DNA of 64,000 bases from JACVRX01 sp046726315 (GTDB lineage Bacteria; Actinomycetota; Actinomycetes; Jiangellales; Jiangellaceae). Location: positions 1 through 64,000 of the forward strand of contig JBKPAG010000024.1 of NCBI GenBank assembly GCA_046726315.1, written 5' to 3'. How positions within the stretch are numbered: the stretch's first letter is position 1; every line of letters starts with the position of its first letter. Below are positions 46,352-55,491 of this stretch, in pieces. The notes beneath the pieces are model-generated. The model saw nothing but the letters and a program-made list of their open reading frames with translations. It did not search any database and was not told the DNA's origin. The position numbers were made by a program, and so were the translations under genes.

Positions 46352-46710
46352 TGCAGGATCCACTCCCTCGGCTGCGCGAGATCTGCCTCGCCCTCCCGGA
46401 GACCACCGAGCGGATGAGCCACGGCGAGCCGACCTGGTTTGTGCGCGACAAGAAGACGTTCGTGACCTACGCCGACCACCACCACGATGACGTGCTCGGA
46501 TTCTGGTGCGCCACACCCGAAGGAGTTCAGGCCGCGCTGGTCGAATCCGCACCGGACCGGTATTACCGCCCGCCTTACGTAGGCCACCGCGGCTGGCTCG
46601 GTGTCCGCCTCGACATTGCGGTCGACTGGGACGAGATCGCAGAGGTGGTCGAGGACGCCTACCGAGCCGTCGCGCCGAAGGCGCTCATTGCTGAGCTGGA
46701 TGCGCGCTGA
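46351..46710 (+). CDS. MmcQ/YjbR-family protein
   Basis: 119 residues. RLREICLALPETTERMSHGE, TWFVRDKKTFVTYADHH, VLGFWCATPEGVQAALVES and RYYRPPYVGHRGWLGVRLDI are characteristic of the MmcQ/YjbR fold, described as double-wing DNA-binding-like; its biological role is unknown. GTG at 46,348 is an alternative start. Coupled to the upstream membrane protein. Confidence 0.85.
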   Translation: MQDPLPRLREICLALPETTERMSHGEPTWFVRDKKTFVTYADHHHDDVLGFWCATPEGVQAALVESAPDRYYRPPYVGHRGWLGVRLDIAVDWDEIAEVVEDAYRAVAPKALIAELDAR

Positions 46711-46761
46711 GGTGTCACCACATCATCACCTCGTGATCCACGGCCGGTGCAGACTGGCTAT

Positions 46762-47517
46762 GTGGCGGATACAGCGGCTTACAGCATCGTCACCGCGTTG
46801 AGCCACGTAGGACTCGTGCGCGACCACAACGAAGACAGTCTGGTCGCCGGCCCGTGGACGTTGTGCGCAGCGCAGACCGAGACCCCGCAGACCCTGGTTT
46901 TCCCGATCAGCAGCCCGCTTGTCGTAGCGGTCGCAGACGGTTTGGGCGGACACCCCGCAGGGGAAGTGGCCAGCTCGCTTGTGGTTCGCACGCTCGCTGA
47001 CGCCGGGCTGACGCTGGACGGTGAGGATGCCCTGCGGGATGTGATCCACGCCTGCAACCGCGCCGTGTACGCCGCCGCAGAAGATCGGCCGACGCTGACG
47101 GCAATGGGTACGACCCTCGCTGGAGTCCTGATGACTCCGGACCAGGTCTTCGTGTTCAACGTCGGTGACAGCCGTGTGTACGCATTCGACTCGGACGGAC
47201 TCCGCCAGGCAAGCGAGGACGACAGCCCACCGCTGGCGCCGGGTCAGCAGTCAAGCGCCATCGTGACGCAGACACTGGGTGGAGGGATCACGTACACGGC
47301 CGTCGACCCACATGTGACCGGCTACCCGCTGTCGCCTGACGTGTGCTGGCTCGTTTGCACCGACGGATTGTCCGACCTCGTGCCCGACGACACACTCGGT
47401 GGTGTACTCCACCAGCACGAGGACGGCCGCGCAGCTTACGAGCTATGGAAAGCGGCTATCGAGGCCGGTGGTCCTGACAACATCACCATCGCACTCGCCC
47501 GCGTGACCACGTCGTAG
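46762..47517 (+). CDS. PP2C-family Ser/Thr protein phosphatase
   Basis: About 251 residues from GTG 46,762 (GTG 46,747 also possible). Stand-alone PP2C with all metal motifs: SHVGLVRDHNEDSLV, VVAVADGLGGHPAGEVASSL, AMGTTLAGVL, VFNVGDSRVYAFDSDGL, CWLVCTDGLSDLVPDD and GGPDNITIALA. Resembles PstP/Stp1 catalytic domains but lacks a membrane anchor. Likely a cytosolic Mn/Mg-dependent phosphatase; no kinase gene is adjacent. Confidence 0.9.
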   Translation: MADTAAYSIVTALSHVGLVRDHNEDSLVAGPWTLCAAQTETPQTLVFPISSPLVVAVADGLGGHPAGEVASSLVVRTLADAGLTLDGEDALRDVIHACNRAVYAAAEDRPTLTAMGTTLAGVLMTPDQVFVFNVGDSRVYAFDSDGLRQASEDDSPPLAPGQQSSAIVTQTLGGGITYTAVDPHVTGYPLSPDVCWLVCTDGLSDLVPDDTLGGVLHQHEDGRAAYELWKAAIEAGGPDNITIALARVTTS

Positions 47518-47558
47518 CCATAGACCGTTGATGCCGTATCTAGGCGCAAGATGGTGTC

Positions 47559-48716
47559 GTGCGGATCGCTGTAGGCCTGTCCACCTCACCGGACACGCAC
47601 GATGCGGCGGCTGAGGCCGCGCTTCTCGCGCGGGAACCGCTGACCGCAGCTTCGCCGACGCTGGGTGTGGTCATCACATCACCACATCACGCCGCCCGCG
47701 CTCGCGACCTGCTTGACATCGTTCAACGTTTCGCGCGCCCTGACGCGCTGGTTGGGTGTGTGGCCGAAGCCGTGGTGGCCGGCCGTCGTGAAATAGAGGA
47801 TGGGCCCGCTGTCGCGGTGTGGTTGGCCGCACTTGCCCGGCCCGCAGAGACGTTCCACATCGAGTTCCTCCGCACCAGCACCGGGGGCATCTTCGGCGGA
47901 TACCGGTTCGACCGGGACAGCACCGACCTGCACCTGCTGTTCCCCGATCCGCACACGTTTCCCCTGCACCTGCTGCTCGACCACCTGAACACGCATTCGC
48001 CGGGCACGACAGTGATGGGCGGAGTGGTCAGCGGCGCGGGGGAACCCGGTGGAACCACTCTGTTCTACGAAGACAAGGTGCTCGTGAGCGGCGCCGTTGG
48101 GGTTCGGCTACCGGGCGTGCGTGCTCATCCCGTTGTGTCGCAAGGCTGCCGGCCCATCGGCAACCCGTACACCGTTACTCGTGCCGAAGGTTCGATCATC
48201 ACCGAACTTGCTGGGCAGCCACCGCTTCGACTCCTCGAGCGGGTGGCGGCCCGACTTTCTCCGGCGGAGCAGGCACTCGTATCTCGCGGCGTCCTCCTCG
48301 GCGTGGCCATGGTCGAAACCAAGGCTGAACACACTCGCGGCGATTTCCTGATGCGTGCGCTGACCGGCGCGGATGAAGAAAGCGGCGCTATTCGAGTTGG
48401 CGACCTGATCGATGTGGGAACAACCGTTCAGTTTCACGTGCGGGACGCCGCGACCGCCGACGAAGACCTGCACAACGCACTGCTCCATGCATCGGTGGCA
48501 GGCCGACCGATCGGGGCGCTGCTGTTCACCTGCAACGGGCGCGGCACCCGCCTGTTCGACGTGCCTAACCATGATGCTGCCCTCGTCAGCGAGCTACTGG
48601 GCGGAGTACCGGTGGCCGGATTCTTCGCCGCCGGCGAGCTCGGCCCGGTCGGTGGCAAGAACTTCCTGCACGGCTTCACCGCCTCACTGGCGCTGTTCGT
48701 GGATCAGGAAACCTGA
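47559..48716 (+). CDS. FIST-domain protein
   Basis: 385 residues, GTG start. FIST_N (residues 10-200: ASPTLGVVITSPHHAARA, ALVGCVAEAVVAGRREIEDG, TVMGGVVSGAGEPGGTTLFY, GAVGVRLPGVRAHPVVSQGC) and FIST_C (220-380: LLGVAMVETKAEHTRGDFLM, GALLFTCNGRGTRLFDVPNH, VPVAGFFAAGELGPVGGKNF, LHGFTASLALF). FIST domains are proposed small-ligand sensors, possibly for amino acids. Here it has no fused signalling domain, so a partner would be needed. Confidence 0.9.
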   Translation: MRIAVGLSTSPDTHDAAAEAALLAREPLTAASPTLGVVITSPHHAARARDLLDIVQRFARPDALVGCVAEAVVAGRREIEDGPAVAVWLAALARPAETFHIEFLRTSTGGIFGGYRFDRDSTDLHLLFPDPHTFPLHLLLDHLNTHSPGTTVMGGVVSGAGEPGGTTLFYEDKVLVSGAVGVRLPGVRAHPVVSQGCRPIGNPYTVTRAEGSIITELAGQPPLRLLERVAARLSPAEQALVSRGVLLGVAMVETKAEHTRGDFLMRALTGADEESGAIRVGDLIDVGTTVQFHVRDAATADEDLHNALLHASVAGRPIGALLFTCNGRGTRLFDVPNHDAALVSELLGGVPVAGFFAAGELGPVGGKNFLHGFTASLALFVDQET

Positions 48717-49149
48717 GCCCGTGTCGGAGCGACCTGGTGGCGAATAGCTGCCGCGTCCTCCTCGGGCGGATCCAAGGGGCGTTTCCTGCTTTCGGCTGGC
48801 GTCCGACGGCGGCACAGGCCGCTGCCCCTCGATCGGTCCGCGTGCCGCGAAGTCGCGGCGGTTCCGAGGTGGCATGGCCTAGGCGACGAGCACAAAACTG
48901 CGCCGGCGTTACGGCGTCGAAGTAAAGCCCGCCGAAGATCACGCCGAGACGTTCCATGAGCCGAGGGTCGCGAAAGAACCCGTCACGCATCCGATCACGA
49001 AGCTGCTCGGACCTTTCTCGGTAGACGCCGTTGAATACCGCGATGCCGTCGCGGCGTGGGTGCATAGACTCGATCTCGCGCATCCGCTCGAGGACGTCAT
49101 CCACCCCACGAACCATGCCAGCACCCTCGGCGTCGACTCTCGCGGTCAT
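48676..49149 (-). pseudogene. DUF5995 protein, N-terminal fragment
   Basis: The first 80 residues (VDDVLERMREIESMHPRRDG, IAVFNGVYRERSEQLRDRMR, DGFFRDPRLMERLGVIFGGL, YFDA) match the start of DUF5995 proteins, usually over 200 residues. From about 48,905 on, no frame continues the family; the rest is Arg/Pro-rich. It overlaps the end of the FIST gene on the other strand. A gene truncated by deletion is inferred. Confidence 0.6.
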
Positions 49150-49254
49150 AGTGACAGGTCGGACCGTGGCCGTCCTCGGAATCGCCGGAAATCACCCGTC
49201 CTGACCCGGCCCCATAGCACCCGTCTTGCCGACACCTGCCGGCCCCCGGCTCCT

Positions 49255-49755
49255 TCACTGCCACGGTACGCGGCGCCGCATCGCCAACACGCTCAGCGCG
49301 ACGACGGCCACCGGCCCGGCCAACGCCAACGGCAAAGACGGCGAGACGGGCGCGGCGACGACCACCAGGGCAAGCGCGCAAGCGCCGAGGCCGGCGGCAA
49401 CCGGCACGGCCATAGCGGCGGCCCAACCAACCGCGAGAGCGGCCACTGCGCCCTTCGCCCCGCTGAGAAGGTCGGCGAGGTCGAGGGCCAGCAGATAGAC
49501 GAGTAGCAGCACACCGAGCCCGGCGGCCACCGTCGCCGGCAGCCCGATCACGCCAGCCTGCAGGATGACCCCGACCAGAATGCCGACCAGCGCCAGCGTG
49601 CACGCCCTTCGCAGCACCGGATGAATCGCCAGCAGAACGCCGAGGGCGGCAACCCAGGTCCACAGCCGCGCGTCGGCTGGGGTGTAGAAACCGGCGAGCA
49701 GCACGGCGCACGCGCCCGGGACGGCGGCCAGCATGCCGGCCACCAGTGGATTCAT
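49255..49755 (-). CDS. Polytopic membrane protein at the end of the DUF58/MoxR operon
   Basis: 166 residues made almost entirely of about six hydrophobic helices (LVAGMLAAVPGACAVLLAGF, LWTWVAALGVLLAI, CTLALVGILVGVILQAGVIG, VAAGLGVLLLVYLLALDLAD, AVAALAVGWAAAMAVPVAAG). No family recognised. ATG overlaps the DUF58 stop (ATGA), so it belongs to the same operon, where a membrane partner would fit. Confidence 0.7.
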   Translation of the reverse strand: MNPLVAGMLAAVPGACAVLLAGFYTPADARLWTWVAALGVLLAIHPVLRRACTLALVGILVGVILQAGVIGLPATVAAGLGVLLLVYLLALDLADLLSGAKGAVAALAVGWAAAMAVPVAAGLGACALALVVVAAPVSPSLPLALAGPVAVVALSVLAMRRRVPWQ

Positions 49756-51020
49756 CGCACACCACCCGGGATCCGGGGGTGCAGACGAGCCGCGACGCGG
49801 TCCAGCAGGCCGACAGCGTGCTCGTCGTCACCCCACGGCACGACGGTCACGCCGATCGAGCCAAGTTCATACCGCAGGGCGTCGCGCTCGAGCCGCCACA
49901 GCCGCACCGCCTCCGGGCCGGCGCGGGTGCCTGGCGGCGGTGCGGGTTCCGTCCGAAGCACGTCGACGACGACCGTCGGATGCCCGCGCTCTCGTAGGTC
50001 GCGCAAGATCTCAGGAACCGCCGGGTCCAGCAACGGGCTGAACGCCACGACCAGTGCCCCCGGCGGCAGCGCCCGCCGCGGTAGCCGGTTGAGGTCCGGC
50101 GCGACATACGAGTCGTCGAGCCGGACGTCGAGAACGGTTTGGACGACCCGATGCACCTGCCGGAGACCGACGCCGGGCGGCAGCCAGCGCACAATACCGC
50201 CAAGCGCGACAACCCCGACCCGGTCCCCAACAGCGAGATAGGCCTGCGCTACTCCCGCAGCACCGCGTACCGATAGGTCCAGGGTGTCCGCAACCTCGGT
50301 CGTCGCGTCGATGACGACAACGGCGTCCGCAGCCCGCTCGACCGCATGGCGGGTGAGGTGCAGACGACCCCGCCGAGCAGTGGCGGGCCAGTGGACGCGG
50401 CGTACGACGTCACCGGGTTCGTATGGCCGGACTCCGGCGAACTCGACGCCGGACCCCTCCGACCGACCCGCATGCAAGCCGGTCCGCTGGACCAGCCGCG
50501 GCGGGACCGGAAGATGCCGCGCCCAGGCGGCTGGCGGGTGCACGTCGACGTGCCCGACCGTGACCTCGGCGGTCGCGATGTCCAGCCGGGACGGACCCCA
50601 TGCCGTCAATCGGATGGGGCCGAGACTGCGCCGGCCCCACCGGGTTGGCGTGGCCGACCAGGTCGTCGTCCCCTCCCGGTCCCCGATGATCGCCAGCGAC
50701 CCTTCGGCGGTCCATGCGTTATCGGGCAACGCGAGCTCCGCTCGTAAGCCTCCGGTCGCCGGCCCGGGCTCGACGCTGAACCGGATGTCGACGGCGTCGT
50801 TTTCGACATAGCGATCGCTGGGCGTAGCAGCCGTCATACCGACCGCACCCGGTCCGGCCGGCCGCCCTACCGCTAGGACGGCCAGCGCGGGCACGGCGAG
50901 CAGGACGAGCTCCGCCCGGCCGACCAGGAGTCCGAGCGCCGAGGCAACGGCGCCGACGGTGGCCAACCGAGCCGCCAGCGGTGACGGCCGCCAGCGGAGC
51001 TCGACCTGTTCCGTAGTCAC
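49752..51020 (-). CDS. DUF58-domain protein
   Basis: About 422 residues from GTG 51,020, which overlaps the MoxR stop (GTGA). Two N-terminal membrane helices (ARLATVGAVASALGLLVG, ELVLLAVPALAVLAVGRPA), a beta-rich region, then the DUF58 motif VEFAGVRPYEPGDVVRRVHW and a vWA-like segment (ADAVVVIDATTEVADTLDLS). Found next to MoxR ATPases in many bacteria; the pair is thought to work in chaperone-like maturation of envelope or metal-containing proteins. Confidence 0.85.
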   Translation of the reverse strand: MTTEQVELRWRPSPLAARLATVGAVASALGLLVGRAELVLLAVPALAVLAVGRPAGPGAVGMTAATPSDRYVENDAVDIRFSVEPGPATGGLRAELALPDNAWTAEGSLAIIGDREGTTTWSATPTRWGRRSLGPIRLTAWGPSRLDIATAEVTVGHVDVHPPAAWARHLPVPPRLVQRTGLHAGRSEGSGVEFAGVRPYEPGDVVRRVHWPATARRGRLHLTRHAVERAADAVVVIDATTEVADTLDLSVRGAAGVAQAYLAVGDRVGVVALGGIVRWLPPGVGLRQVHRVVQTVLDVRLDDSYVAPDLNRLPRRALPPGALVVAFSPLLDPAVPEILRDLRERGHPTVVVDVLRTEPAPPPGTRAGPEAVRLWRLERDALRYELGSIGVTVVPWGDDEHAVGLLDRVAARLHPRIPGGVR

Positions 51021-52021
51021 GATGCTCCAGTGCCTGACACAGAGGGCCTGGTTGGCGGCGTCGGGACAGCGTCCATGACCTCGGCGACGACGTCGTCGCC
51101 AGAGATCCGGCGCACCCACAGCTCCGGTCGGAGTACCAGCCGATGTCCCAGCGCCGGCACCGCAACCTGCTTGACGTCGTCGGGCGTGACAAACGCCCGG
51201 CCGGCGAGCGCTGCCCGCCCTCGCGCCAGGGCGAGCATGGCCAAGCCCCCTCGTGGGCTCGCGCCGACCACGATGTGCGGATGGTCGCGGGTCGCGGTCT
51301 GGATTCGTACGACGTAGTCGAGCAGGTCGTCATCGACCTCCACGTCTTCCAGGGAGCGGGTCATGGCGAGCAGATCGATTGCTTCGCCGATGGATCGCAA
51401 CGAGGCCTCTGGTGCCTTGCGGTCGATCCGCCGCCGGAGCATCAGCCTCTCGTCGGGTGCGGACAGATAGCCGATCCGGACCCGCATGGTGAACCGGTCC
51501 AGTTGTGCCTCCGGAAGCGGGTATGTGCCTTCGAACTCGATCGGATTGTCGGTGGCGAGCACAGTGAACGGCTCTGGCAGCTGACGGGTGACGCCGTCGA
51601 CCGTGACCTGCCGCTCGGCCATCGCTTCGAGCAAGGCTGCTTGGGTGCGCGGGGGCGTCCGGTTGATCTCATCGGCGAGCACGAGGTTCGCGAACACCGG
51701 CCCGGCGCGGAAGGTCAGCTCGCCGCTGCTCGGGTCGAGCACCGGCGCACCTGTGACGTCGGACGGCAGGAGATCCGGAGTGAACTGGATGCGCCGCATT
51801 TGCAGCCCCAGGACCCGGGCGAACGAACGTGCCATGAGTGTCTTGCCAAGGCCGGGAAGATCCTCGAGCAGGACGTGTCCGCCGGACAGGATTCCGAGCA
51901 GCACCAGTTCCAGCGCCGTCCGCTTCCCGACGACCGCGCGCTCGACCTCGGCGAGTACCTCGTGCGAGCGGCGCCCGGTCGCTACCGGCGTCCACGCCGG
52001 CGAGCTCATCGTGTGGGTCAC
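51017..52021 (-). CDS. MoxR-type AAA+ ATPase
   Basis: 334 residues. Walker A in LLEDLPGLGKTLMARSFARV, Walker B in FANLVLADEINRTPPRTQ, sensor 1 in PFTVLATDNPIEFEGTYPLP, arginine-finger region LDRFTMRVRIGYLSAPDE, and sensor 2 in VVGASPRGGLAMLALARGRA. Uses ATP to remodel partner proteins together with the adjacent DUF58 product. A 10-bp gap follows the preceding gene. Confidence 0.92.
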   Translation of the reverse strand: MTHTMSSPAWTPVATGRRSHEVLAEVERAVVGKRTALELVLLGILSGGHVLLEDLPGLGKTLMARSFARVLGLQMRRIQFTPDLLPSDVTGAPVLDPSSGELTFRAGPVFANLVLADEINRTPPRTQAALLEAMAERQVTVDGVTRQLPEPFTVLATDNPIEFEGTYPLPEAQLDRFTMRVRIGYLSAPDERLMLRRRIDRKAPEASLRSIGEAIDLLAMTRSLEDVEVDDDLLDYVVRIQTATRDHPHIVVGASPRGGLAMLALARGRAALAGRAFVTPDDVKQVAVPALGHRLVLRPELWVRRISGDDVVAEVMDAVPTPPTRPSVSGTGAS

Positions 52022-52031
52022 TGGTCCTCCG

Positions 52032-52580
52032 TCAGATCTGTTCGATCGCGTCCAGCACCCGCGCGACTCCCGCTCGATCCGGCCCCCGGACGCTCCGGTC
52101 GGCTGGCGAGGGCCGGTCTGGGTCGAGCAGCGCCCACGCCTCCGCGCCGAGCAGTCGGGCCGCTTCCTGCGGCTGATCGGCGATGTCGATGCCGTGCCGC
52201 TCGGCCAACCTGACTGCGGCGACCCTGGTCAGTCGGAGACGGAGAGACGTGTCGAAGTCGAAGGCCGACGCCAGGCCCCACTCGACAGCGCTCACCGTCC
52301 GGGTGAACCCCTGTAGCACCGGCGCCTGTGACCGACGGGACCAGGGCAGCGTCGGCAAGTCGGGCATCTCCGGATCCGCGCCGATCACTCGCAGCCGCAG
52401 CACAACGAACGCACCGGCCACGGAGGTTGCCACCAACAAGCCAACCGGGCCGGCGGCAAGGGTAGCGGCCACGATCAGTAGCACCGGCCACCACGGAACC
52501 ACCCGCCTGCGCTTCGGCACGGCGGGGCGACGCGGCCTGAGCGGCGCAGTGAAGAAGTCCTCGGGGAGACCTAGGGTCAC
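52032..52580 (-). CDS. Hypothetical membrane protein of the MoxR operon
   Basis: 182 residues with two helices near the N-terminus (VPWWPVLLIVAATLAAGPVG, LLVATSVAGAFVVLRLRV) and a cytosolic C-terminal part (GFTRTVSAVEWGLASAFDFD, LRLTRVAAVRLAERHGIDIA, ARLLGAEAWALLDPDRP). It is regularly expected between DUF4129 and MoxR genes in actinobacteria. No enzymatic motif. ATG overlaps the upstream stop (ATGA). Confidence 0.75.
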   Translation of the reverse strand: MTLGLPEDFFTAPLRPRRPAVPKRRRVVPWWPVLLIVAATLAAGPVGLLVATSVAGAFVVLRLRVIGADPEMPDLPTLPWSRRSQAPVLQGFTRTVSAVEWGLASAFDFDTSLRLRLTRVAAVRLAERHGIDIADQPQEAARLLGAEAWALLDPDRPSPADRSVRGPDRAGVARVLDAIEQI

Positions 52581-53398
52581 CGCACCACTCCAGCCTCGAG
52601 GCTGCCCAGTGCCTCGCGCGCGGCGGCCACATCGGCGGCGCTCACCGATGCGGACGAGTAGCGGGCGGTCAGGAACAGCTCGGTGAGCCTCCGCCCGGGC
52701 TTAGCAGCCAGGCGGCGCTCGACGATCGCTCGCTGCAGCAGTTCCTCGGGTGTCTCCGCGCGACCGCGGGGGCCGCCGGTCTCGGCCAGTACCTCCTCCA
52801 TGGCGGCATAACAGCCGACCACGGCCGAGCGCGGGTCGTCCCACTCGTCATCGAGGACGGCTCGGCCAGCTCGGACAGCGTCGGTTTCGTGGTCGGGCTC
52901 CGCGCCGGCCGCCGCTCGCACCGGATCGTGAACGAGGTGTCGTCGCCACCACAAGACCGCGACTGAAGCGGCCGCCAGCACGACAGCGAGTACGCCGATC
53001 CGGCCGGACCACAACACGTCGGCGGGGCCTTCCCGCGCCCGGTCGAGATCGGCGTCGGAGGCGGCCCCTTGCTCTGCATCGGTCGGGAGAAGTTCGCGAA
53101 GAACCACGACAGAAGCGACGAGGACCGCGAGAAAGACCAGGCGTTGCAACCACTCCCGGTCCCGACCCTGATCGGCGCGGCGAGCTCGGCGCAGGATCAT
53201 GCCGATGATCAGCAGCGGTATGCACAGCACTGCCCCGGCCAGCAGGACGACCTGGAATACCTCACCCGGCTCGGCCAGCAGCGGCCGGAACTCCAGGTCC
53301 AGCCTGCCTGCGGCCCGAGTACCCATGACAGCGAGGACAACGAGGAGTCCGCCCGTGGCGACCATGGCCACCGGCTTGATCGTCGATCGGGCCCGCAC
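52577..53398 (-). CDS. DUF4129-domain membrane protein
   Basis: 273 residues. Three membrane helices (VAMVATGGLLVVLAVMGTRA, VFQVVLLAGAVLCIPLLIIG, LQRLVFLAVLVASVVVLREL) plus a fourth (IGVLAVVLAAASVAVLWW), then the C-terminal DUF4129 domain (DPRSAVVGCYAAMEEVLAET, ETPEELLQRAIVERRLA, LTELFLTARYSSASVSAADV). DUF4129 is usually a module of transglutaminase-type membrane proteins; here it stands alone. First gene of the leftward MoxR operon. Confidence 0.85.
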   Translation of the reverse strand: MRARSTIKPVAMVATGGLLVVLAVMGTRAAGRLDLEFRPLLAEPGEVFQVVLLAGAVLCIPLLIIGMILRRARRADQGRDREWLQRLVFLAVLVASVVVLRELLPTDAEQGAASDADLDRAREGPADVLWSGRIGVLAVVLAAASVAVLWWRRHLVHDPVRAAAGAEPDHETDAVRAGRAVLDDEWDDPRSAVVGCYAAMEEVLAETGGPRGRAETPEELLQRAIVERRLAAKPGRRLTELFLTARYSSASVSAADVAAAREALGSLEAGVVR

Positions 53399-53481
53399 GC
53401 GGCCTCCCGTCCGGGAGGATTCACCCCGTCGAGACTCCGGCGGCCGCTACCTGTGGTGTGAGAACGGCCGCCGGAAGACAC

Positions 53482-53709
53482 TCACCCCTGTTGCTCGGCG
53501 TCCGTTTCGGCTCGCTGCGCAGGGATCTGCCCCGTCAGTAAGGCTCGGACCTCGGACTCCCGGTACCGGCGGTGCCCGCCGAGCGTCCGGATCGACGTGA
53601 GCTTGCCAGCCTTGGCCCACCGGGTGACCGTCTTGGGATCGACCCGGAACATGGCAGCGACCTCGGCAGGCGTGAGGAGGGGTTCGGCGTCTTGGGTCCT
53701 CGTCGCCAT
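53482..53709 (-). CDS. bldC: BldC, MerR-like developmental regulator
   Basis: 75 residues from ATG 53,709, after GAGGGAG. The body is a single winged-helix MerR-type DNA-binding domain (LLTPAEVAAMFRVDPKTVTR, WAKAGKLTSIRTLGGHRRYR, ESEVRALLTGQI), nearly identical in pattern to Streptomyces BldC, which binds direct repeats and controls entry into development. It has no effector domain. Its divergent neighbour is valine dehydrogenase, as in Streptomyces. The longer frame to 53,748 adds 13 residues not found in the family. Confidence 0.93.
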   Translation of the reverse strand: MATRTQDAEPLLTPAEVAAMFRVDPKTVTRWAKAGKLTSIRTLGGHRRYRESEVRALLTGQIPAQRAETDAEQQG

Positions 53710-54001
53710 GTCAACTCCCTCGTGCAGGCGGACCAGCTCCGCCATCATCGGTCACTCCACGCCACCGCGCTGTGGCGTAGAAGGTACCGAACGGCTTGCG
53801 TGTTTTCCCCGTTCGGCCGACTCTTTCAAGCCGCTAGGGCAGAGACTACGCAGAGACGACGTATGCCGCGAGTCGAACACAACCGGTCACCCGCTCGAGA
53901 CGCTGCCGGGCATATCGTGACGGTCACAACACATGCTCACAGCGGCCCCGCAGCAGTGCCGACCGCACCGGCGCGGGCCCGAGGATGAAGGGGTCACCAC
54001 C
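53710..54001. promoter_or_regulatory. bldC / valine dehydrogenase divergent promoter region
   Basis: About 290 bp without a gene. Inverted repeats are visible: ACGCCAC / GTGGCGT (53,759-53,778), CCGAACGG / CCGTTCGG (53,787-53,816) and GTGACGGTCAC near 53,920. Any could be an operator for BldC or another regulator; none can be assigned from sequence alone. Confidence 0.4.
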
Positions 54002-55105
54002 GTGACCGACACCTCGATGACGCCCGGTGTCTTCGGCCGGCACACCGGCCATGAGCAGGTCGTCTTCTGTCAGGACGAGCCGACTGGGCTGCGGGCAATC
54101 ATCGCGATCTACTCGACCGCCCTCGGGCCGGCACTCGGCGGCACCAGGTTCTACCCGTATCGAAGCGAGGACGACGCGCTGGCCGACGTACTGGAGCTCT
54201 CCCGCGGTATGTCATACAAGAACGCGCTGGCCGGGCTCGACCTCGGTGGCGGAAAGGCCGTGATCATCGGCGACCCAGCCAGGGATAAGTCGGAAGCGCT
54301 GTTGCGGGCCTACGGTCGATTTGTCGCATCACTCGGGGGGCGCTACATCACCGCGTGTGACGTCGGGACCTATGTCGCGGACATGGACGTCATCGCCCGA
54401 GAGTGCCGGTGGGTCACCGGACGGTCGCCCGCGGAAGGTGGTGCTGGCGACTCCAGCGTGCTCACCTCGTTTGGGGTCTTCCAGGGAATGCGGGCCTGCG
54501 CCGAACGGGTCTGGGAGGTGCCGTCACTGCGCGGCCGCCGAGTCGGCATCGCCGGCGTCGGCAAGGTCGGCGCCAAGCTCGCAGCCCTGCTCCTGGACGA
54601 CGGCGCGGACGTTGTCGTCACCGATGTTTCCGAACAAGCGATCGAGCGGCTGCGTGTCGAGCACCCGCAAGTTGTCGCCGTCCCGGACGCGCAAGCGCTC
54701 ACTCGGGCCGGAATCGACGTCTACGCGCCGTGCGCGCTCGGAGGAGCGCTCGACGACGAGACCGTCGAGGCACTATCCGCGGGTCGTACCTGCCGCGCGG
54801 TGTGCGGCGGCGCAAACAACCAGCTCGCGCACCCGGGCGTCGAGAAGATGCTCGAAGATCGGGAAATCCTCTACGCGCCTGATTACGTGGTGAACTCCGG
54901 AGGGGTCATTCAGGTGGCCGACGAGCTGCACGGGTTCTCCTTCGACCGGGCTCGCGGCAAAGCCGAGCAGATCTTCCAGACGACCCGACAGATATTCGCG
55001 CTGGCCGCCGACGAAGGCGTGCCACCGGCGGTCGCAGCCGACCGGCTGGCCGAGCGGCGGATGGCCGAGGTCTCCCGGTTGCGGGGAATCCACCTGCCCG
55101 GATGA
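54002..55105 (+). CDS. vdh: Leu/Val/Phe dehydrogenase (valine dehydrogenase type)
   Basis: 367 residues from GTG 54,002. Oxidatively deaminates branched-chain amino acids with NAD. Motifs are GPALGGTRFYPYRSEDDALA, LSRGMSYKNALAGLDLGGGK (catalytic Lys), YITACDVGTYVADMDVIA, the Rossmann GIAGVGKVGAKLAALLLDDG, and ADYVVNSGGVIQVADE-like APDYVVNSGGVIQVADELHG. Synteny with bldC and DUF3073 supports the valine dehydrogenase call. Branched-chain 2-oxo acids made here can prime fatty acid and polyketide synthesis. Confidence 0.92.
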   Translation: MTDTSMTPGVFGRHTGHEQVVFCQDEPTGLRAIIAIYSTALGPALGGTRFYPYRSEDDALADVLELSRGMSYKNALAGLDLGGGKAVIIGDPARDKSEALLRAYGRFVASLGGRYITACDVGTYVADMDVIARECRWVTGRSPAEGGAGDSSVLTSFGVFQGMRACAERVWEVPSLRGRRVGIAGVGKVGAKLAALLLDDGADVVVTDVSEQAIERLRVEHPQVVAVPDAQALTRAGIDVYAPCALGGALDDETVEALSAGRTCRAVCGGANNQLAHPGVEKMLEDREILYAPDYVVNSGGVIQVADELHGFSFDRARGKAEQIFQTTRQIFALAADEGVPPAVAADRLAERRMAEVSRLRGIHLPG

Positions 55106-55247
55106 TTCGCTCCTCGACTCAGCGCAGACCGGGCGAGACGGAACACCGGACAACCCTGTAGCGTTGTCTCCACGAGCAGATGTCACCGAAGTTGCGAGGG
55201 CGTCCGGTTGACTGGTCGCCCCGGTTTTGTGCGAGGGGGTCGACCCT

Positions 55248-55463
55248 ATGGGGCGCGGCCGGGCCAAGGCTAAGCAGACGAAGGTTGCCCGTCGGCTGAA
55301 GTACCAGTCGCTGGAGACCGACTTCGACGCGTTGCAGCGTGAGCTGGGCGGCGACGGGTCGGCCGATGCCCAGGCCGACCAGGACGACGACGCCGACCAG
55401 GACGACGACGCCGACTCCTACGACTTCGACGAGACCGACGAGCAGAGCGCGCGCTGGCACTGA
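55248..55463 (+). CDS. DUF3073 protein
   Basis: 71 residues. Begins with the invariant basic GRGRAKAKQTKVARRLKYQS, followed by a strongly acidic tail with a duplicated DDDADQDDDAD. A highly conserved actinobacterial protein of unknown function, always near purM. The basic head and acidic tail suggest RNA or ribosome association, but this is inference. The ATG at 55,248 gives the family's usual N-terminus. Confidence 0.9.
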   Translation: MGRGRAKAKQTKVARRLKYQSLETDFDALQRELGGDGSADAQADQDDDADQDDDADSYDFDETDEQSARWH

Positions 55464-55491
55464 CGTGCCGCCGTCGCCGCTCGAGCGTCCT